Made by a program: the position numbers and the translations under genes
Shown here: positions 1 to 12,990 of the stretch, piece after piece
Layout: each line of letters opens with the position of its first letter
How positions within the stretch are numbered: the first letter of the stretch is position 1
Notes under the pieces: generated by a model
Databases searched by the model: none
Told to the model about the DNA's origin: nothing
The model's input: only the letters and a program-made list of their open reading frames with translations
NCBI GenBank assembly: GCA_003439945.1
Contig: QVRM01002197.1
Span: 248,001 to 312,000 of the forward strand
Reading direction: 5' to 3'
DNA length: 64,000 bases
Source of the DNA: Dermanyssus gallinae
Lineage: Eukaryota; Arthropoda; Arachnida; Mesostigmata; Dermanyssidae

Positions 1-1159
1 TTCATCCCATAGCGCTAACTAAGACAGGGCAGGGTTACCTCTAGACACTGTGAGTGAGACTTGAACGAGTTGTCCCCAGTAGTATTCTCCTCTGCGCTGC
101 ACATACACCGCACCGCCACTACTTGAATTAGGTTGGTGGCTCGATTTCGGATGAATCTTGCCGTTCTACCGGTAACAGATTCCAGTATCTCTACAGCTTT
201 AGGCACAAAATGGCGGCCGTCCTTAAAATCTGCGTATCTACGTTGGTTTAACTTGTTAGCATGCTCCGCTAGCCACACCTCGCGTTTTCAGCGCTATAAC
301 CTTGACAGTAGAATAAAATGCGCAATGCAGGACACGATACCCGTTCCATGCTAAACACTTGTCATGCGTGCGACATGGGAGTCATCATACGATCAGGTCT
401 CTTGCTGTTACTCAACACCTTGGGAATTCAGTGCTGCTAATGGCCTTGCATTTCTAAGGGCCCGTTTTGTAATTTCGCTCAATCCTTTATGTCCTGAAAG
501 TCCACCGGAGCTGCTCGGGCAGCAAAGTGAATGCAGACACACACAAGGAAGAGATTGCATATAAAAGCCTAATAGGGGCAGCCATGCAGAAAGTAGAAGG
601 TTTCAACTGAGCGTCTAGTTGTGGAAATGGCGCAGCTCTAGGCCATCCTCCACTACAATGGAAAGACCGCAAATGCATAAGTAGATATCAAACTGTTAGC
701 TATAGTTTTTGTCTATTTTATGCCGTTGTACACTGGTTGTCTAGCTTATGCTGATATTGCTGTTTTTTCCAAAGACTGGTGATTTTGCTCTCTGATTTTA
801 TTACGGGTTTTCTTCTGTACGCAATCGCTTTCCAATGATTTGTTCAATTAATTAAGCTCGTTCAAAGAAGCTGCACAGCGGACTGGCGCTAGGTCTACTG
901 AGTGTCTTAATGCGAAGACACGTTTACTTATGGATGGACTTGCTCTTGCCCGCGTTTCGCCAAACAACTTTGCCATTCAACATTTAACCCATATTTGTTT
1001 GAGAAGGTGATCAAATGTCTCCAATAAATCCGAGTGTAACTCAGTAAGTGCACTGCGGATGTCTGTAGTGAAATCATGGCGACATTAGGTAAATGTGGTG
1101 TTTTCCAGAAAGCGTATGCATCATAGATATATTTACAGACGTTTCACACGTCGATGTCG

Positions 1160-1900
1160 GTACGCCCGCTAGTGACACAAGATGCACAAATGACTCGTAT
1201 GGTACGTTAGGTACCGACTGTCATTTTTTTTCACAGATACGCGATTCATTTGGTTCGTGGAAAGCCTCCGTTCGGCAAACCGCGCGACCAAAGCCGTGTA
1301 CTGCGTGTTGTACAATTGTATGCCGGCTTATTCGTTGGGCCGCTAAATGCGTTGCTCCATAATTTTCTTGTCATTGTCCCCACATTGCAGAAATGTCAAG
1401 GGCAATTTCTGCTATTTTGAGTCTGTACCTACTACTAGATGTTGCGTGCACGTGAGGTTTATAGAGGTCTACACCGAGTTCCTCCTAGATCCTCTGTAAG
1501 TACGGAAGTATTTGCGTTACGATAAACAAACCTGTTTCGCGTGGAAACCTCGAACTAGATACGTTTCAGAAACGTTGTCATTACGTTATTGTGTATGGAT
1601 ATGTTGGCCCGGGCCAGCATGTGCCAAATTGCTTTAATACCCTACGAGGCTTTAGATGCGATCTTCATACTGAAAACAGCCAGAGCGGTACCGATTAAAG
1701 AAAATTTGTAGATCAATTAAATTGCGACTAAGGCAAAGTCCTACCTTACCGAAGAACTTACTGGTGGAAGTGAAAGTTAGCGCGAGGTATGTAAAATTAT
1801 TAACATATGGTAGGACCTCCCTACCGAAGCAGGCCTCGTTGGTGGAGGCAAGACAATTTCTATTACGCCTGTGCTTCGCGAGCCGAGTTAGGGCCATCTA
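1160..1900 (-). pseudogene. LINE family X, decayed copy
   Basis: Minus strand, right to left: LPYVNNFTYLALTFTSTSKF (end of the RT palm, the YLG-T block), FQYEDRI, then TTFLKRI with VSTRNRFVYRNANTSVLTE at about 1500-1590 (aligns to the LKRVLGLHTS..NRLTYLL block of the 25.6-kb copy), then RHTIVQHAVHGFGRAVCRTE with AFHEPNESRICEKK at about 1240-1330 (aligns to RHMTTRFAVHGFHHLLCQKD). Stops at several points. The part at 1620-1740 is also similar in DNA to 3343-3460. Confidence 0.58.
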
Positions 1901-3460
1901 TTAGACCAGCGACGCCAAGGCCTGCTGTAGGTGAAAATGGCTGGTGCCATAGAGAACATGATTGTTGGCATAAAATAGAATATTAGCGCTGGAAAGATGG
2001 TTCGCGGTATAGATACATAGTTATCGGATGTTGTTGGTTTTGTTTTCCGACAGAGAAGAGGAGCGGGCGTAGGTTGTCATTTTCGGAAAACCCTGTGGTT
2101 TGTTCCGGCCCAAAAGTGTTCGTCTGCTTCGTTATCCTTCATTATCTCAAGTATATCCATCACAACTTGCGTGTTTTGCTAGGCACTTTGACCACAGCCA
2201 GGCGCTTTCGCACTAATACTCTTGATTGTGAGTTGATGACAGCTTTGGAATCTACAAACACGGCATAGATGCATTGACCTCGCGCCAGCGTTATCCAGGA
2301 AGAGGACGCGCAAGCTGCGAGCGTATTTCTGCTGGCTTAGAAGCCACGCTGCTGTTCCGGGGTTGTTTTTTTTCTCTGTACTCTAGAAAGGAAGTTAACT
2401 GAGCAAAAAGGCGCCTATAGACACACAGCTTTTCTTTGCTATAACCCGGTATATTGCCGAATCCCGCCTCTTATCATGTATACGTCTTACACTCAGACAT
2501 TCATTCGTTACGAATCCTGTCTGACCCAACCGCATGTGCGTCGGCAGGTGTTCTATCAGCTTTGCGACTTTGTGGACAGATAGATTTTTGTGAGTTTGAG
2601 TTTTCTAACGTGTAATTTTCTACGGGCTGCCAGGCCGCGAAGCATCTGGGAATAATTCGAGAAATGGAGTTGTCGGCACTTAGAATTTTGCAGCAATAGC
2701 CAAAGAATGTACTCGCATCGTCCCGGCGTACTGCCCTAACATGTGCGTTTGCGCAATGCCAGATATGAAGGATCCCGTCTGCTTGGCGCAGATAGAGCTT
2801 CTTCCTCGCTTTCCTCTCCGTAGACGCGCTTGCCAAGTTTCAGGGTTCGCCTGTATAAGGTCTTCAACCTGGAACGCCCAGTTGATTCTACGTCGCCAGC
2901 TTCTCTCATTGCATTTTTTGTGGCAGAGCATTTGGTGCACCGCAGTTGATATATAGCACTCATCTAGAAGATTACTGTAGTGATCGTCCTCCAATTGATC
3001 CTGGCACAGGAACACGACCGGCAATGATCTCTGTACCTTGTTCAGATCAAGCTTTTTCCTGGAGGTGACGGCGCGGGCACCTGTTAGGAGCGTCTATAAG
3101 GTATATGTCGATTGGTATTGAGACGTGTTAGGTGAAACTGCCTTTATATTTCGTGTGGTGATTGTCGTATAGGTAACACACCCGGGATGCTGGCAAATTG
3201 GTTGCAAACATATCGATCGTTGAACCCTTTATATACACAATCCTGTGTCTTGTGAAAGCGTAAAGCCCAAGAATGCGTTTTAAAAACATTACCATATGCC
3301 TTGTCGAGTGTCGCTTGTCGCTAGATTAGCCGATGTCAGCTTGTGCCAAACTGCTTTAATGCCATACGAGGTTGGAGGCGCTATCATGTAGAAGAGAGTC
3401 AGAGCTGCTGACGATAGCTTGTAGATAGATAAAATTGCGACCAGCGTATGGCCAGGGCCC
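1620..3460 (-). repeat. dispersed direct repeat (LINE X internal part)
   Basis: 1620-1740 and 3343-3460 align over about 115 bases with clear but imperfect identity (GTGCCAAAxTGCTTTAATxCC, TACGAGG, TTGTAGATxxATxAAATTGCGAC). Explained by two LINE-X copies. Confidence 0.6.
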
Positions 3461-3510
3461 ACTTCATCTTGTTTGGCGGCTGCAATTACTAAGTCCATAT
3501 CTCAGTGGCA
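2680..3510 (-). pseudogene. LINE family X, second decayed copy
   Basis: Minus strand: ILSIYKLSSAALTLFYMIAP and PTSYGIKAVWHKLTSANLA at 3289-3480, LKRILGLYAFTRHRIVY at about 3230-3280, and then YISTAVHQMLCHKKCNERSW at about 2880-2950, matching the AVHGFxxLLCxKxxCxEP block. The following RRRINWAFQVEDLIQ has no match in the other copies and may be divergent LINE sequence or an unrelated piece. Confidence 0.5.
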
Positions 3511-4334
3511 GCATACAACAAGGACCAACACATAAATTGATAACCTATTTTGTTTATTTTGGAGTAACGGTAACACGGCATGGTAGAGCTAGGAAACGTC
3601 CTCTAAATCTACAATTTATTTTATAGAGTTATCCTAGTAACATGCGTAATGCACACCTAACACCGACGCACGGTGTGCATTAGTAATTTTCCTAGTTAAT
3701 CTCTATTAATAATATAGCAGTGTTAGAAGACCTTTGCTAGAAGCAATTATTCTCTTGCAATGATAATTCCCTCACAATAGCAATTATAACAGTCCCCACA
3801 AATGAAAAACGCCATTCCGGCTCACTAGATCATCATTAACACGACCCACGGCTGGCAATAGCGAGAACCCAGAGGTTCGTGGCAGCGGCTACAAGCAATG
3901 GCAGGAGAGCGAAGCACACGAATAGCCGCCAGCAAAGGCAGTACAAATTCGAAAAAAAGCAGCAAACCGGGCCGCTACTGTCACTATTAGCAACAATGAC
4001 ATATTACTACTACTACCACTTGCCACTGGCCTTGACCGTGTGTTTCCACGAATTTCCAAATCTTCAGAGTCGCGAAGTCTCTAAATCGTTCTCGAGCTGG
4101 ACGACATGTAGATATTATACTAACATGGGCAAGGCGTGGCTACGCACTATACGTTTAGAACACACGCATACGTATTGGTCGGAAGCACACATGTCAGCAG
4201 CTGAGCTGCTGTTGTTGGTGCTTTAATAGCGGTTCCGTCACGTTACAGTCAGAGTCGGCGTCTAATCGCCGCCTCGGCTATTGCCGTGGACATCAGCCAC
4301 TCACAATTATCCATCGTTGAAATGGACCACCGAG
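3511..4334. other. no gene seen
   Basis: Mixed sequence between LINE X and the simple-repeat cluster. A 115-codon open frame at 3879-4226 is rich in AAC/TAC triplets and shows no domain. Confidence 0.4.
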
Positions 4335-4335
4335 A

Positions 4336-4725
4336 GAGAGAGAGAGAGAGAGGCTCTGAGGCTGATGACGACAACCCACGCACACCTAAGTCGGTTTAGC
4401 TCCGCTATTCCCCACTCGCGTACACGTTCCCATGCGCGTTCCCTGGGGAGGGCGACCAGCTGTAGAGCGCTTTCATCACGGACGGGCTTTTTCCCGTCTC
4501 GTCCTCGATTCCCCTTCGAGAACTGCTTTTATCGCTCTCTCTCTCTCCCTCTCGTTTCGTCCTGCGTATATTTTACACATAGTGAATCGTACGTAGGGTT
4601 GGAGACACGTCTATCTTGGTGGTGACACTCATCTGCTGGGCTCTCGCTCGGCCCGTCCTACCTTAATTCAACTTACAAATTACCATGCGCTGGTCGAGTT
4701 GTCCAATGCGTCTGTTTTTCTCTTC

Positions 4726-4762
<37 letters not shown>

Positions 4763-5203
4763 TACATACATATACACCGTTGTTTGGCTCTATGACTGTG
4801 GCAGCAGCAGCAGCAGCATCACCACCATCGTCGTCGTCCCATCTTATCAGGCTCTGCTCTGACAGGTGTTCAGCTAAAGCAGTTCGTCCGGCGGGGGCTG
4901 CCGCAGGATGGCCTTAGCTACTTATCGTGACGTGAACATTAAGCGATTAACAGGCGTCGGCGATCCCGACGCCGACGCCCGTAATGACAAGGACGACGAC
5001 GACGACGACGACAACAACAACAACAACAACAATAACACCGAAAACGACAACAGCAGCCAGCCTCGCCATTATTCAAGCACCCTCCAGTATTGCAGAGATG
5101 GCATGATCAGAACGCATATACATACAAACATGTGCACAAATCTAGGTATGTGTATGCATTCGCTGTTCTCACTTTACGATTGTATGTGCGTACACTCACA
5201 TAC

Positions 5204-5237
<34 letters not shown>
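4336..5237. repeat. cluster of simple repeats: GA, CT, TA, CAG, GAC/AAC, TA
   Basis: (GA)n at about 4335-4352, CT runs near 4532-4550, (TA)n 4729-4759, CAG near 4800-4820, (GAC)n then (AAC)n at about 4994-5033 and (TA)n 5208-5237. Open frames here are repeat artefacts. GAGA-type runs also occur at arthropod promoters, but no transcription start can be supported. Confidence 0.7.
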
Positions 5238-5241
<4 letters not shown>

Positions 5242-8200
5242 GACTATCGCTCTGCAGCGACTGGGAACATGTGGCATAGCATCCGGCGTAATTAGCTTCC
5301 ATTCCGTCGTGTTTGGGAGGTTGTTATTATATGGTGACTGATGACCTCCTATCTTACTGGATTCTATCCTTCTCTCTATAGCTCTCTTTCTCCCTCTCTC
5401 GCTACTCTCCCTCTCTCACTCTGTTGGTATTACTCGCTTTCTGGCTCTTGCTCTGAAAGAGAGCGTGCCATTGAAACAGTGACCGGCTAAATCTCGGAGG
5501 CCGTATTCTGGGGCCACCCTTTGCTGTGCAGCTGGCATGCGGAATTAACTATGATGAAAAGTTTTCTTGTCGGAAACTTCAAAAGTGGGCTCGACTATTG
5601 CAGACATGCTCACAAAGGTAGAGATACGCGAACGGTGTTTAGTTTACATACAAATTTAAAATGCGCACGATACCGGTTCTGGTTTGTGCAGGTGTGCAGA
5701 CCAGAGAACGGCTACGTCCGAAAGTGGCTTCGAAGGTAGCTGCATAAAAAAGTGTAATTAAACTTTTAAGTTAAAAGTGCCGTCTTAAGCCTAGCAGCTT
5801 ACATTTATTGTAATAATTCTAAGATTGTAAATGTCTTTTTTGGATGTGGTGGCAATAACGAAGGCCAACACATTAGAGTTACCCCTTCTGTTTCGAAACG
5901 TCGTACTTGACGCAGAGTTGTCTCATTCACAAACGCACATTGTGTGCTGCGGCAAAGCTGAACCCACATCTGGTTCTCCGCGATGCCACAAACATACAGA
6001 GCCGTCTCCGTTGCTTCATTATGTGAGTAATGCAGGGGCACCAACCACCGCATTCCTAGGCGTAGTGCTTTTTACAGCTTGTGTTGTCTACACTCGGTTG
6101 GTTTAAAAAACACTTTTCGGACTGAACCTCAGCCAAGATTTAACGTCTACTGAATGTGCAGCGGTGGGGCTCGAACCCGCGCACCTATGTGTCTTCTTCG
6201 GTCGCGAGGCGCAGGCGGAATGCGCCACGCCACCGGGCTCGACACTATTGGTTGGTTTAACCACCAATTTTGCTTTCACATACATTCTGATCGGACACCA
6301 GGATGTTGTATTACGTGTCACCGATAGCTGCTGCAAAGCTGCTTCGAAACTTGTATTTATGTAATATTATGTGCACTTAGTCTGCTGGCGACCAGCTGGC
6401 TTCATAGGGCACCACGTACCATATCTGCTTCCCGTCTTGACGCGTACATAGGCTAAAACGGAGCACGCTGGCAATCCTCGCCACGCGGGCGTTCCCACAT
6501 TTTTATTACTCATTGAAAGTGATGCCTATTCTCAATCGAACTACCCGATAACAAATAAGCAAGCCAAAAAAGTCCACTGGCTACTGGTCGCGATATTGTG
6601 TAAGGGTGTGTGTGGGGGGAAAGAGGGAATTAAAAAGAGAAGAAAAAGGCCATCAACGTGACATTTGATGATGTAATGCCATCGAATTCTGCATGCAGAC
6701 CGTCATAGGGACGGGGCCGCGCAAAGACTAATTACCGCTTGACCGATCTGACGCCAAACCGACGCGTATTACATTGTCCGCATTGATATATCTATCATTT
6801 TATCGACAAAACCGACATTCCCCTTTAAGAGATCGGACGACGTCACGAACGACGATGACAGGGACTCTGTCGGGACGGACTTCTTTCACGGTGGACAAAA
6901 CGACGGGAATGGTATGCAGCCTTAGTCATGTCGACCAACGGACGTGACTATGTGACCACGGCCTGGCTCATAACGTAGGAATGAATATATTGTCGTCAAA
7001 AGAGTCGGTTGTTTGTCCATTTCATTCAGGATCTGCTGCTCATATCTGCGTTATTCCTCTCTCTCTCTCGCGCGTTGTCTGTCTCTGCTAAGCGGAGCGA
7101 TACGCGTTTATGCTGTCGCTCTACGAATAGTAACCCGCACAATGACCGCATCAGCCTCTTAGAAGCAGGATTACAGAGACCACCCGCCACGGCCCCGGCT
7201 ACATACACTAACTACATGTCGATCGGCAGGAGTAAGAACTCTGTGCCAACTAGGACGCAGTAGGAGTAGTGGCTTGACATGCAGCAATCTTTTTCTAGGC
7301 ATACAGAATAAACTAGAAGCTGACCTTAGGTTGAACTTTGCTGGCATGCACGTAATGCATGTAGAGTTTTACGGAACGCCGACATAGGTTATAGTGATAG
7401 AATGAGCGCAAAAAATGGCAAAGCCAGAGAGTGAGCGAATAAGAGAGATAAATGAAAATAGTTGCGATATGGCTACTGGCCAAACACGTTTAGCCCAAAT
7501 GCAGTAAATATATTCTGGACACACCAACATCGCGTACAAAGAAGCTCTCGAGAAAGTGCCATGCAAATGTGAGGGCAATTTCTAGAGACTAGCGTGCTTT
7601 CGGCTGTACACTCGATGTTACCGATAGCGTTTGCGCTTAAATAAAAGTTAGACGTATGGATTGCCCCTCTGCGAAATCTACTGCCCGTTCCACTAACTCC
7701 CGATTGACCGTTGACAAGGCAACTGAATCATTGCGGTGGTGAAGAATATTTTAAGAAAATGCGCAATGTTTTAAATACGTTTTCAGACCAATAACCATTT
7801 TATTCAAACAATGGCTCGAGTGCAAATAGAACCGCAGTTCCCTCGGATCGATTTATATTTGTTGCTTCGTTAATGAAACTTACATATATTCGTTTTATAT
7901 ACATAGTTAGACATGTGCCGTGCACTTTAGGCTGTAGAAAAAAAACAGCGCTTTGTTCTAGCCTACAGTTCTGTTTATTAATTACTTTAAAACACACGCT
8001 CCTTACAGAACATCCATGTTTCATACATCGTTTTACTTGTCATTTTAGTTATTTATATTGTAGTTAGTACTTAGAATTAGTACGCCGCCCCGTCAGCGGT
8101 TTTGGAAAATGAGGAACAAATTAGTCCGCGTTAAATTGTGTGCCACAAACAAACTAAATGTACTGAAGTCATGTGAATGTTAAAATGCATTTAGCAACCA

Positions 8201-8719
8201 CGCTGAGGCACAAAGCATGGGTTTGCAGTGAACAAAAAACTCAATGTGGCAAATAGTCGAATTACTGTTAGGAAGTTAGCAAACTAAGTCGAATTTGATT
8301 AGATATCGTTGCTTCTCAAGTCTGACCGCAAAATGTGTGTAAACGTCTTTCAGCAGAAGACACTTTTTAACGTAATCTCTGCGTTTAACCTTTGAGCGGT
8401 CGCAGAAGACTCTAGTTTCTTACAACATTAATGGTTTCGACATAATTTTCATGCCAAAGTTTTCGTACTGTTATGCGATATAGTCGCCTGATATAGCCTG
8501 TGGAATTGCGTTGCTAAAAAATGTCTGTGGCACACTTTGTCGCTTAATAAGCAAACTTACCGGCTTGGTCTGCTGGTGCGCGACTTCCGCGCGCTGCGGG
8601 GACCTTCACGAGCCACTATGTAAGCTAGTCAGACGGTACAAACTCCCAAAAGTAACACTCCCGTGTTTTAACAACTAACCGGGGGGCAAGGCATACGATA
8701 GATTTGGGTGTCAACGAAC
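5238..8719. other. no host gene seen; contains SINE-A
   Basis: CT-rich stretch at 5360-5420, SINE-A at 6107-6249 and otherwise unique-looking DNA. Open frames are under 92 codons and none has a recognisable domain or paired splice sites. Confidence 0.4.
6107..6249 (-). mobile_element. tRNA-derived SINE, family A, complete
   Basis: 143 bases flanked by an 11-base direct repeat GGTTGGTTTAA at 6096-6106 and 6250-6260, the target-site duplication. On the minus strand the head has A-box-like GGTGGCGTGGCGCA and a perfect B box GGTTCGAGCCC, both pol III promoter parts, then a tail with GACGTTAAATCTTGGCTGAG ending in an A-rich run. Its body has three further relatives in the window. Confidence 0.85.
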
Positions 8720-9180
8720 TTATATTGTCATCCTGTCGTGGCCCATTCGAGGGCTGTTAAGGCTATTGCCAATACGGGGGGACCGTTCTGCACGAGGACC
8801 CCCGGGCCGGACGGTAAAGGCCGCAGGTGACACCTGTGGTACCGTCCGGGACGCCTGCTGCCTTGGCTTAATAGGCAAAATGAAGAGCGAGTCGCCACAT
8901 GAAGCAGACCACCGGTCGAGAGGACCTTCTGGCACCGTTTTTGCGGTGTAACCCTGCCCTGGAGTGGTCGAGCACCCTGTAATGGGGGGTATTGTATATT
9001 CTGGGGTGTAACGCGGAATCGCGAGGTGAATGAATCTAATCGGTACGGTGGAGTAGTGTGGCACCTCCACAAATACCCTCGATAGGGGGAAAAGGTGGGG
9101 GGTCTGTCGGCCTGTCGATTCGGGCGCGGCGGGCACTCCCGTGAATGTCCGCGCGAAAATCGCGGGGGGCGGGAGTGTAA
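8720..9180. other. GC-rich island with two hairpins, no gene recognised
   Basis: A 460-base block far richer in G and C than its flanks. It holds a 10-bp perfect inverted repeat (8807-8816 with 8840-8849) enclosing an 8-bp stem with a 3-base loop, and a second 8-bp inverted repeat (9134-9141 with 9170-9177) with an inner CCGCG/CGCGG stem. Overlapping open frames on the minus strand (8720-9136) show no known family. It could be a UTR of a retroelement, a structured RNA, or a promoter CpG island. Confidence 0.5.
8807..8849 (+). repeat. strong two-step hairpin
   Basis: Outer arms CCGGACGGTA and TACCGTCCGG pair perfectly over 10 bp. A 4-base bulge AAGG follows the left arm only. The inner arms CCGCAGGT and ACCTGTGG pair over 8 bp with one G.U (or G-T) pair around a GAC loop. 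Too long for chance; suggests an RNA structure. Confidence 0.75.
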
Positions 9181-11593
9181 GTATTTCTCTCTTTTGATAG
9201 CTCTTATGGTTTAGTAACCCGGTTTAGAGTACGGGCTATCTATAGAAGGGTGGTTTGGCCGTTAGACGCAAAACTTTTTTGAATGAAGGGTCTTAAATTG
9301 AATGAAACGCTGAATTAAAAAAAAAACATAAAAAGATCTGCTATCGACAGAAAGAGAGCTAAAATCTTCGTACGCAAACCAGCGGATAAAATTTTTGTTT
9401 GTTATTTGTTTACGCTTTAACATATATTCCGCTCAAGCGCACATGCGCGCTTTTGCGGTCGTACACTCTCTGTGTGGCCAGGCGGAAGTCCCTTTTTAGT
9501 ATTGTATTGACACACCATTTCAGATACCCGGAAAACCAATAATAACTAAATAATTCAAAGACGAGTCGTTCATCAAAGGACTCTAAATAATTTGGAAATT
9601 TTACGCGTGAAAGGAACATTTAGTTGCCAGATGTAACTTTGAAGCGCTACTATCTAAAGGAGCACGCTGTTCAATAACGCGCATAACAGTTTGAGAGGCT
9701 TCCTTTTAGCTCGAACGAATTGCGTGCATCGACGACAAACATTTTCAATAATCCTTTTCCCAAAGAACTTGTTGGACAAGATGGATTTTTTTCTAATAAA
9801 GCAACGTTGCATTGCTATGCTGGGCGCACAGTTGCAGATCCTCTCACAAATCCGGTTGTTTGGCTCAGGCATAGCGCGGGGAGACCTGAGAGCCACAAGT
9901 TATGTTCAGAATCTGAACGCAAGCTCTTTCTAAAGTCTTCGAGTAGTCCAGATTTATGACTTACATGATACTACATAGTAAGCCCTAGATCTACTACTGT
10001 AAGTAAGTGCTGCCATATGCAATGGCATATGGCTTTGAACATTTTGCTATATGTTTGGCTGTTGTAAGAAGCCCTTAGGCGTCACCATTGTTTCATCGAT
10101 GATCGACTTCTAAAGGCAGTCAGCCCTTTGTCTATCCCAATATTTACTCGTACGCTGTCTTTTATTCAGAATAACGCATACATTTTTAAGCACCGTTGAA
10201 GACGAATACACAGTGCAGCATTTTCTTCTTCAGGCCAGACGTAAATACTTCTAGCGTTGTGTTTGTGATCACAAAAGCAGCTCCAATTATGAAACAAAAA
10301 GTTCTTTGGTTCACCTCAGCTAGCGAGCTGGCTTAACGAATTCTTATCGTTGCAACGCTATACTGGCTAGTATAGCTTAACGCTCTGTGCATAACTGTCG
10401 CTAAAATCTGACTGGTCTTTTTCGGCTAACTTGCGTGCGTTTCTGTACGAAAGGCTGTCTAGAAGTTGATGCGCACCGCTGGCAAGAAACCGTCTTCGGC
10501 CATTTTAAGTACAAAAAAGCTGTTACTAGCGGCCTGTTTGATGCCTGTAGTTTTCTACTTTCGTTCATTGCTGGCGCAACGTGATGACGGCCACAAGCTT
10601 GTAGTAATCTTTGCCGGGTTTTTTGGTGGAAGACGACTTCTCAACCGCTGCTAGCCACGAACCACTTTAAGCAGGCAGCACGGATTATCGGGTCACAAAC
10701 ACCTATGGGTCTTCAATTAAGTATATTACATGCATCTCTTTTAGGTGTAAAGCAACCGTGACTTATTGAACGCAATCAGTTGCTACGACCGTCGCAAAGT
10801 TTGTGTTACCTATTATCGTGGCGTAAAGGGACGGTCGCGGTTAAATTTTCTTTTCATTTTGCTTTTTCCGTCGCTTGCCGTTCCTTGCCTTATTGATGGC
10901 GATAAATGGCGATTACGTTTAAATTATTGGTATTAAATCAAATAGTTTTTGCTTTACTTAGGGCTGTCCTGTAAAGAAAAAATTCTGATTTTGGTTCGTA
11001 AGGTTGCCGTTTGCGCGTTTGAGCTTTGCGCTTGCAACGAGTATAACTACTACGTGAGCGGTTACGCATTCTGCAACAAGGTCCTCTATATTCGTGTGAT
11101 TTTTATTGACTATCAAACCAGGCAGCTTACGGATACGCAGCTCATTTAACTAGCTCCCTGCTAAAGCTTGCCTCGAGTCTCGGTGAAGGTCAAGGTTTTC
11201 GTCTTTTGCCCCAACAATACGGAATCTTAGAATCAACGAATCAATTAAATCTCAACAAACGTACAAAGATTTGCGCGTACTGTGCCTGATGTATGCAGAT
11301 GCGCTATTACGGTGCGTTTCAACACAGCCAGGCTTTTAGCAAGAATTACACATTTAATTGACGGATTTTTTCAATAATGATTTAAAACTAATTTTAAACG
11401 CGCAATTTATTCTAACTCACTAACAAAAATGCTTTGTTTTTGATGAGAAACTCTGGTTCAGTTTTCAGCGGGTTCACATCGATGACGCCACTAAGTCGGG
11501 ACGAAAATGTCGTATACATTCACTTACATTTTAAGCCGAGCACTGCCGAGTGTGCAAACGTATTGTAAATGATTAATAAATCATCACAATATT

Positions 11594-11639
<46 letters not shown>

Positions 11640-12773
11640 ATATACGACGCCCTAGACATGCCGCTATTAATGGGACTTTTAGCAGAGCCCTTAGGTCATG
11701 CTGTCGTCCGTGCATCCTTGAACCCCCGGGCCTCTGCGCGAAGGACGACAGGCGTTCAAACTATATGACTTACACCATTCAAGCGAGGCAAAATGCTGGT
11801 TTAGGATGCAACCGTTACCGATTCCCTAGCACCTTCTATGGTCGGCGGTGGCGGCGGCGCATCCAAAGTTGGCTATGCAGCCCACCTTGAGGAGAGCAAC
11901 AAGCTATGAAATTACCTATCAATCGGGTATCCCCACGAATTCTGCCCTCTCGCGTTTAAGGCCTTGGGTGCTCTTGGTGTTTGAACCAAGCAGCTGATCC
12001 GCCAAGTCGGCACTTAGCAGATCGTCATCCTTTTTTAAAGAACGTCTAAATTCTGAATTTCAACGTGGAAACGCGGCCTCCGTTCGGGCCACACTTTTGA
12101 ACGCCGAGACCTGGCCTAAACGACACGGATACGTGATAGTCACAAGACACGCCCGCTAAGCAGATTGGCTTAGCTAATCCCCCGTGATATGTGTCCTACA
12201 TATAAAATGTAATATACTGAAAATAAATGGTTTCATTAACAAACAATCATTCACGGTGCTTAAAACACACCGAGGCCAAATGCGCATTTTATGACGATCG
12301 TGATGGTGCTATGTGGTTACAAAAAAACTAAGGGAAAAACCAACGGGAATATCTAATATGAGTGCATGCATGCAAACTACCATTTGTCTCTTCTGTTTCG
12401 TCTGCTCCCGCTTGTTCCGGCGTTTGCTGTTGATCTTTTTTGAGGGAGGCGGGCAGGTTGCTTTCCATGGGCGAAGGTTCTCTACACCATGAAACGCCAC
12501 AACATGACCCCTTTGTCCGCATCGTCTCAGTCAACCTAAACGACAGCCGCTTATTCACGCACCACGATGCCTTCAACAACATCGCGGGGGTTCCCCAAGA
12601 ATCCATACTAAAATCAACTCTTTAAAGAAAGAGAACATGGACTATGACGAGGCTATGGAGGCAGCAATATCGGCCTGGAGGAAGAAATGGGGGCCTTGTC
12701 CTTGCGAGCAGGCTACGGTGCTTTATCGTAGTACGCCGCACAAACTGTTACGAGATATGGACAGTTTCAGGCA
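9181..12773. other. no gene seen
   Basis: AT-rich DNA with one (TA)n tract. Open frames of 60-92 codons lack domains; the pair of opposite frames at 9654-9959 are shadows of each other. Confidence 0.4.
11597..11644. repeat. (TA)n microsatellite
   Basis: About 48 bases of TA with two TTTA interruptions. Confidence 0.9.
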
Positions 12774-12785
12774 TATATATATATA

Positions 12786-12816
12786 CGAGGTGTGTCCAAA
12801 AAGTATCGCGACTTTT
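12786..12816 (+). repeat. mariner left terminal inverted repeat
   Basis: 31 bases starting CGAGGTGTGTCCAAAAAG, next to TA at 12784-12785. Its inner 20 bases match the right repeat in reverse complement. Confidence 0.9.
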
Positions 12817-12990
12817 GAATTTTCGCGGGTTACGTATATTCGAATTTCGATTTTTTGTGGCGTTATGTTGGTACTCATGTCTCTCACTTATGCCGACAAG
12901 CTCGGCCATTTTGAATGTTCACTTAATTGTTGACAGCTGCTTTGCTTGCACGTGTTTTGGATCGTCTTCGATTTTTACCTATTCAAAAAA

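Noticed and set aside
6155..6245. tRNA gene
   Set aside because: A and B boxes are present, but it is flanked by a target duplication and has an A-rich SINE tail with relatives elsewhere; not a functional tRNA.
8720..9136. 138-codon minus-strand open frame in the GC island
   Set aside because: Pro/Arg/Thr-rich reading typical of random GC-rich DNA, with a second overlapping frame of similar length; no domain.
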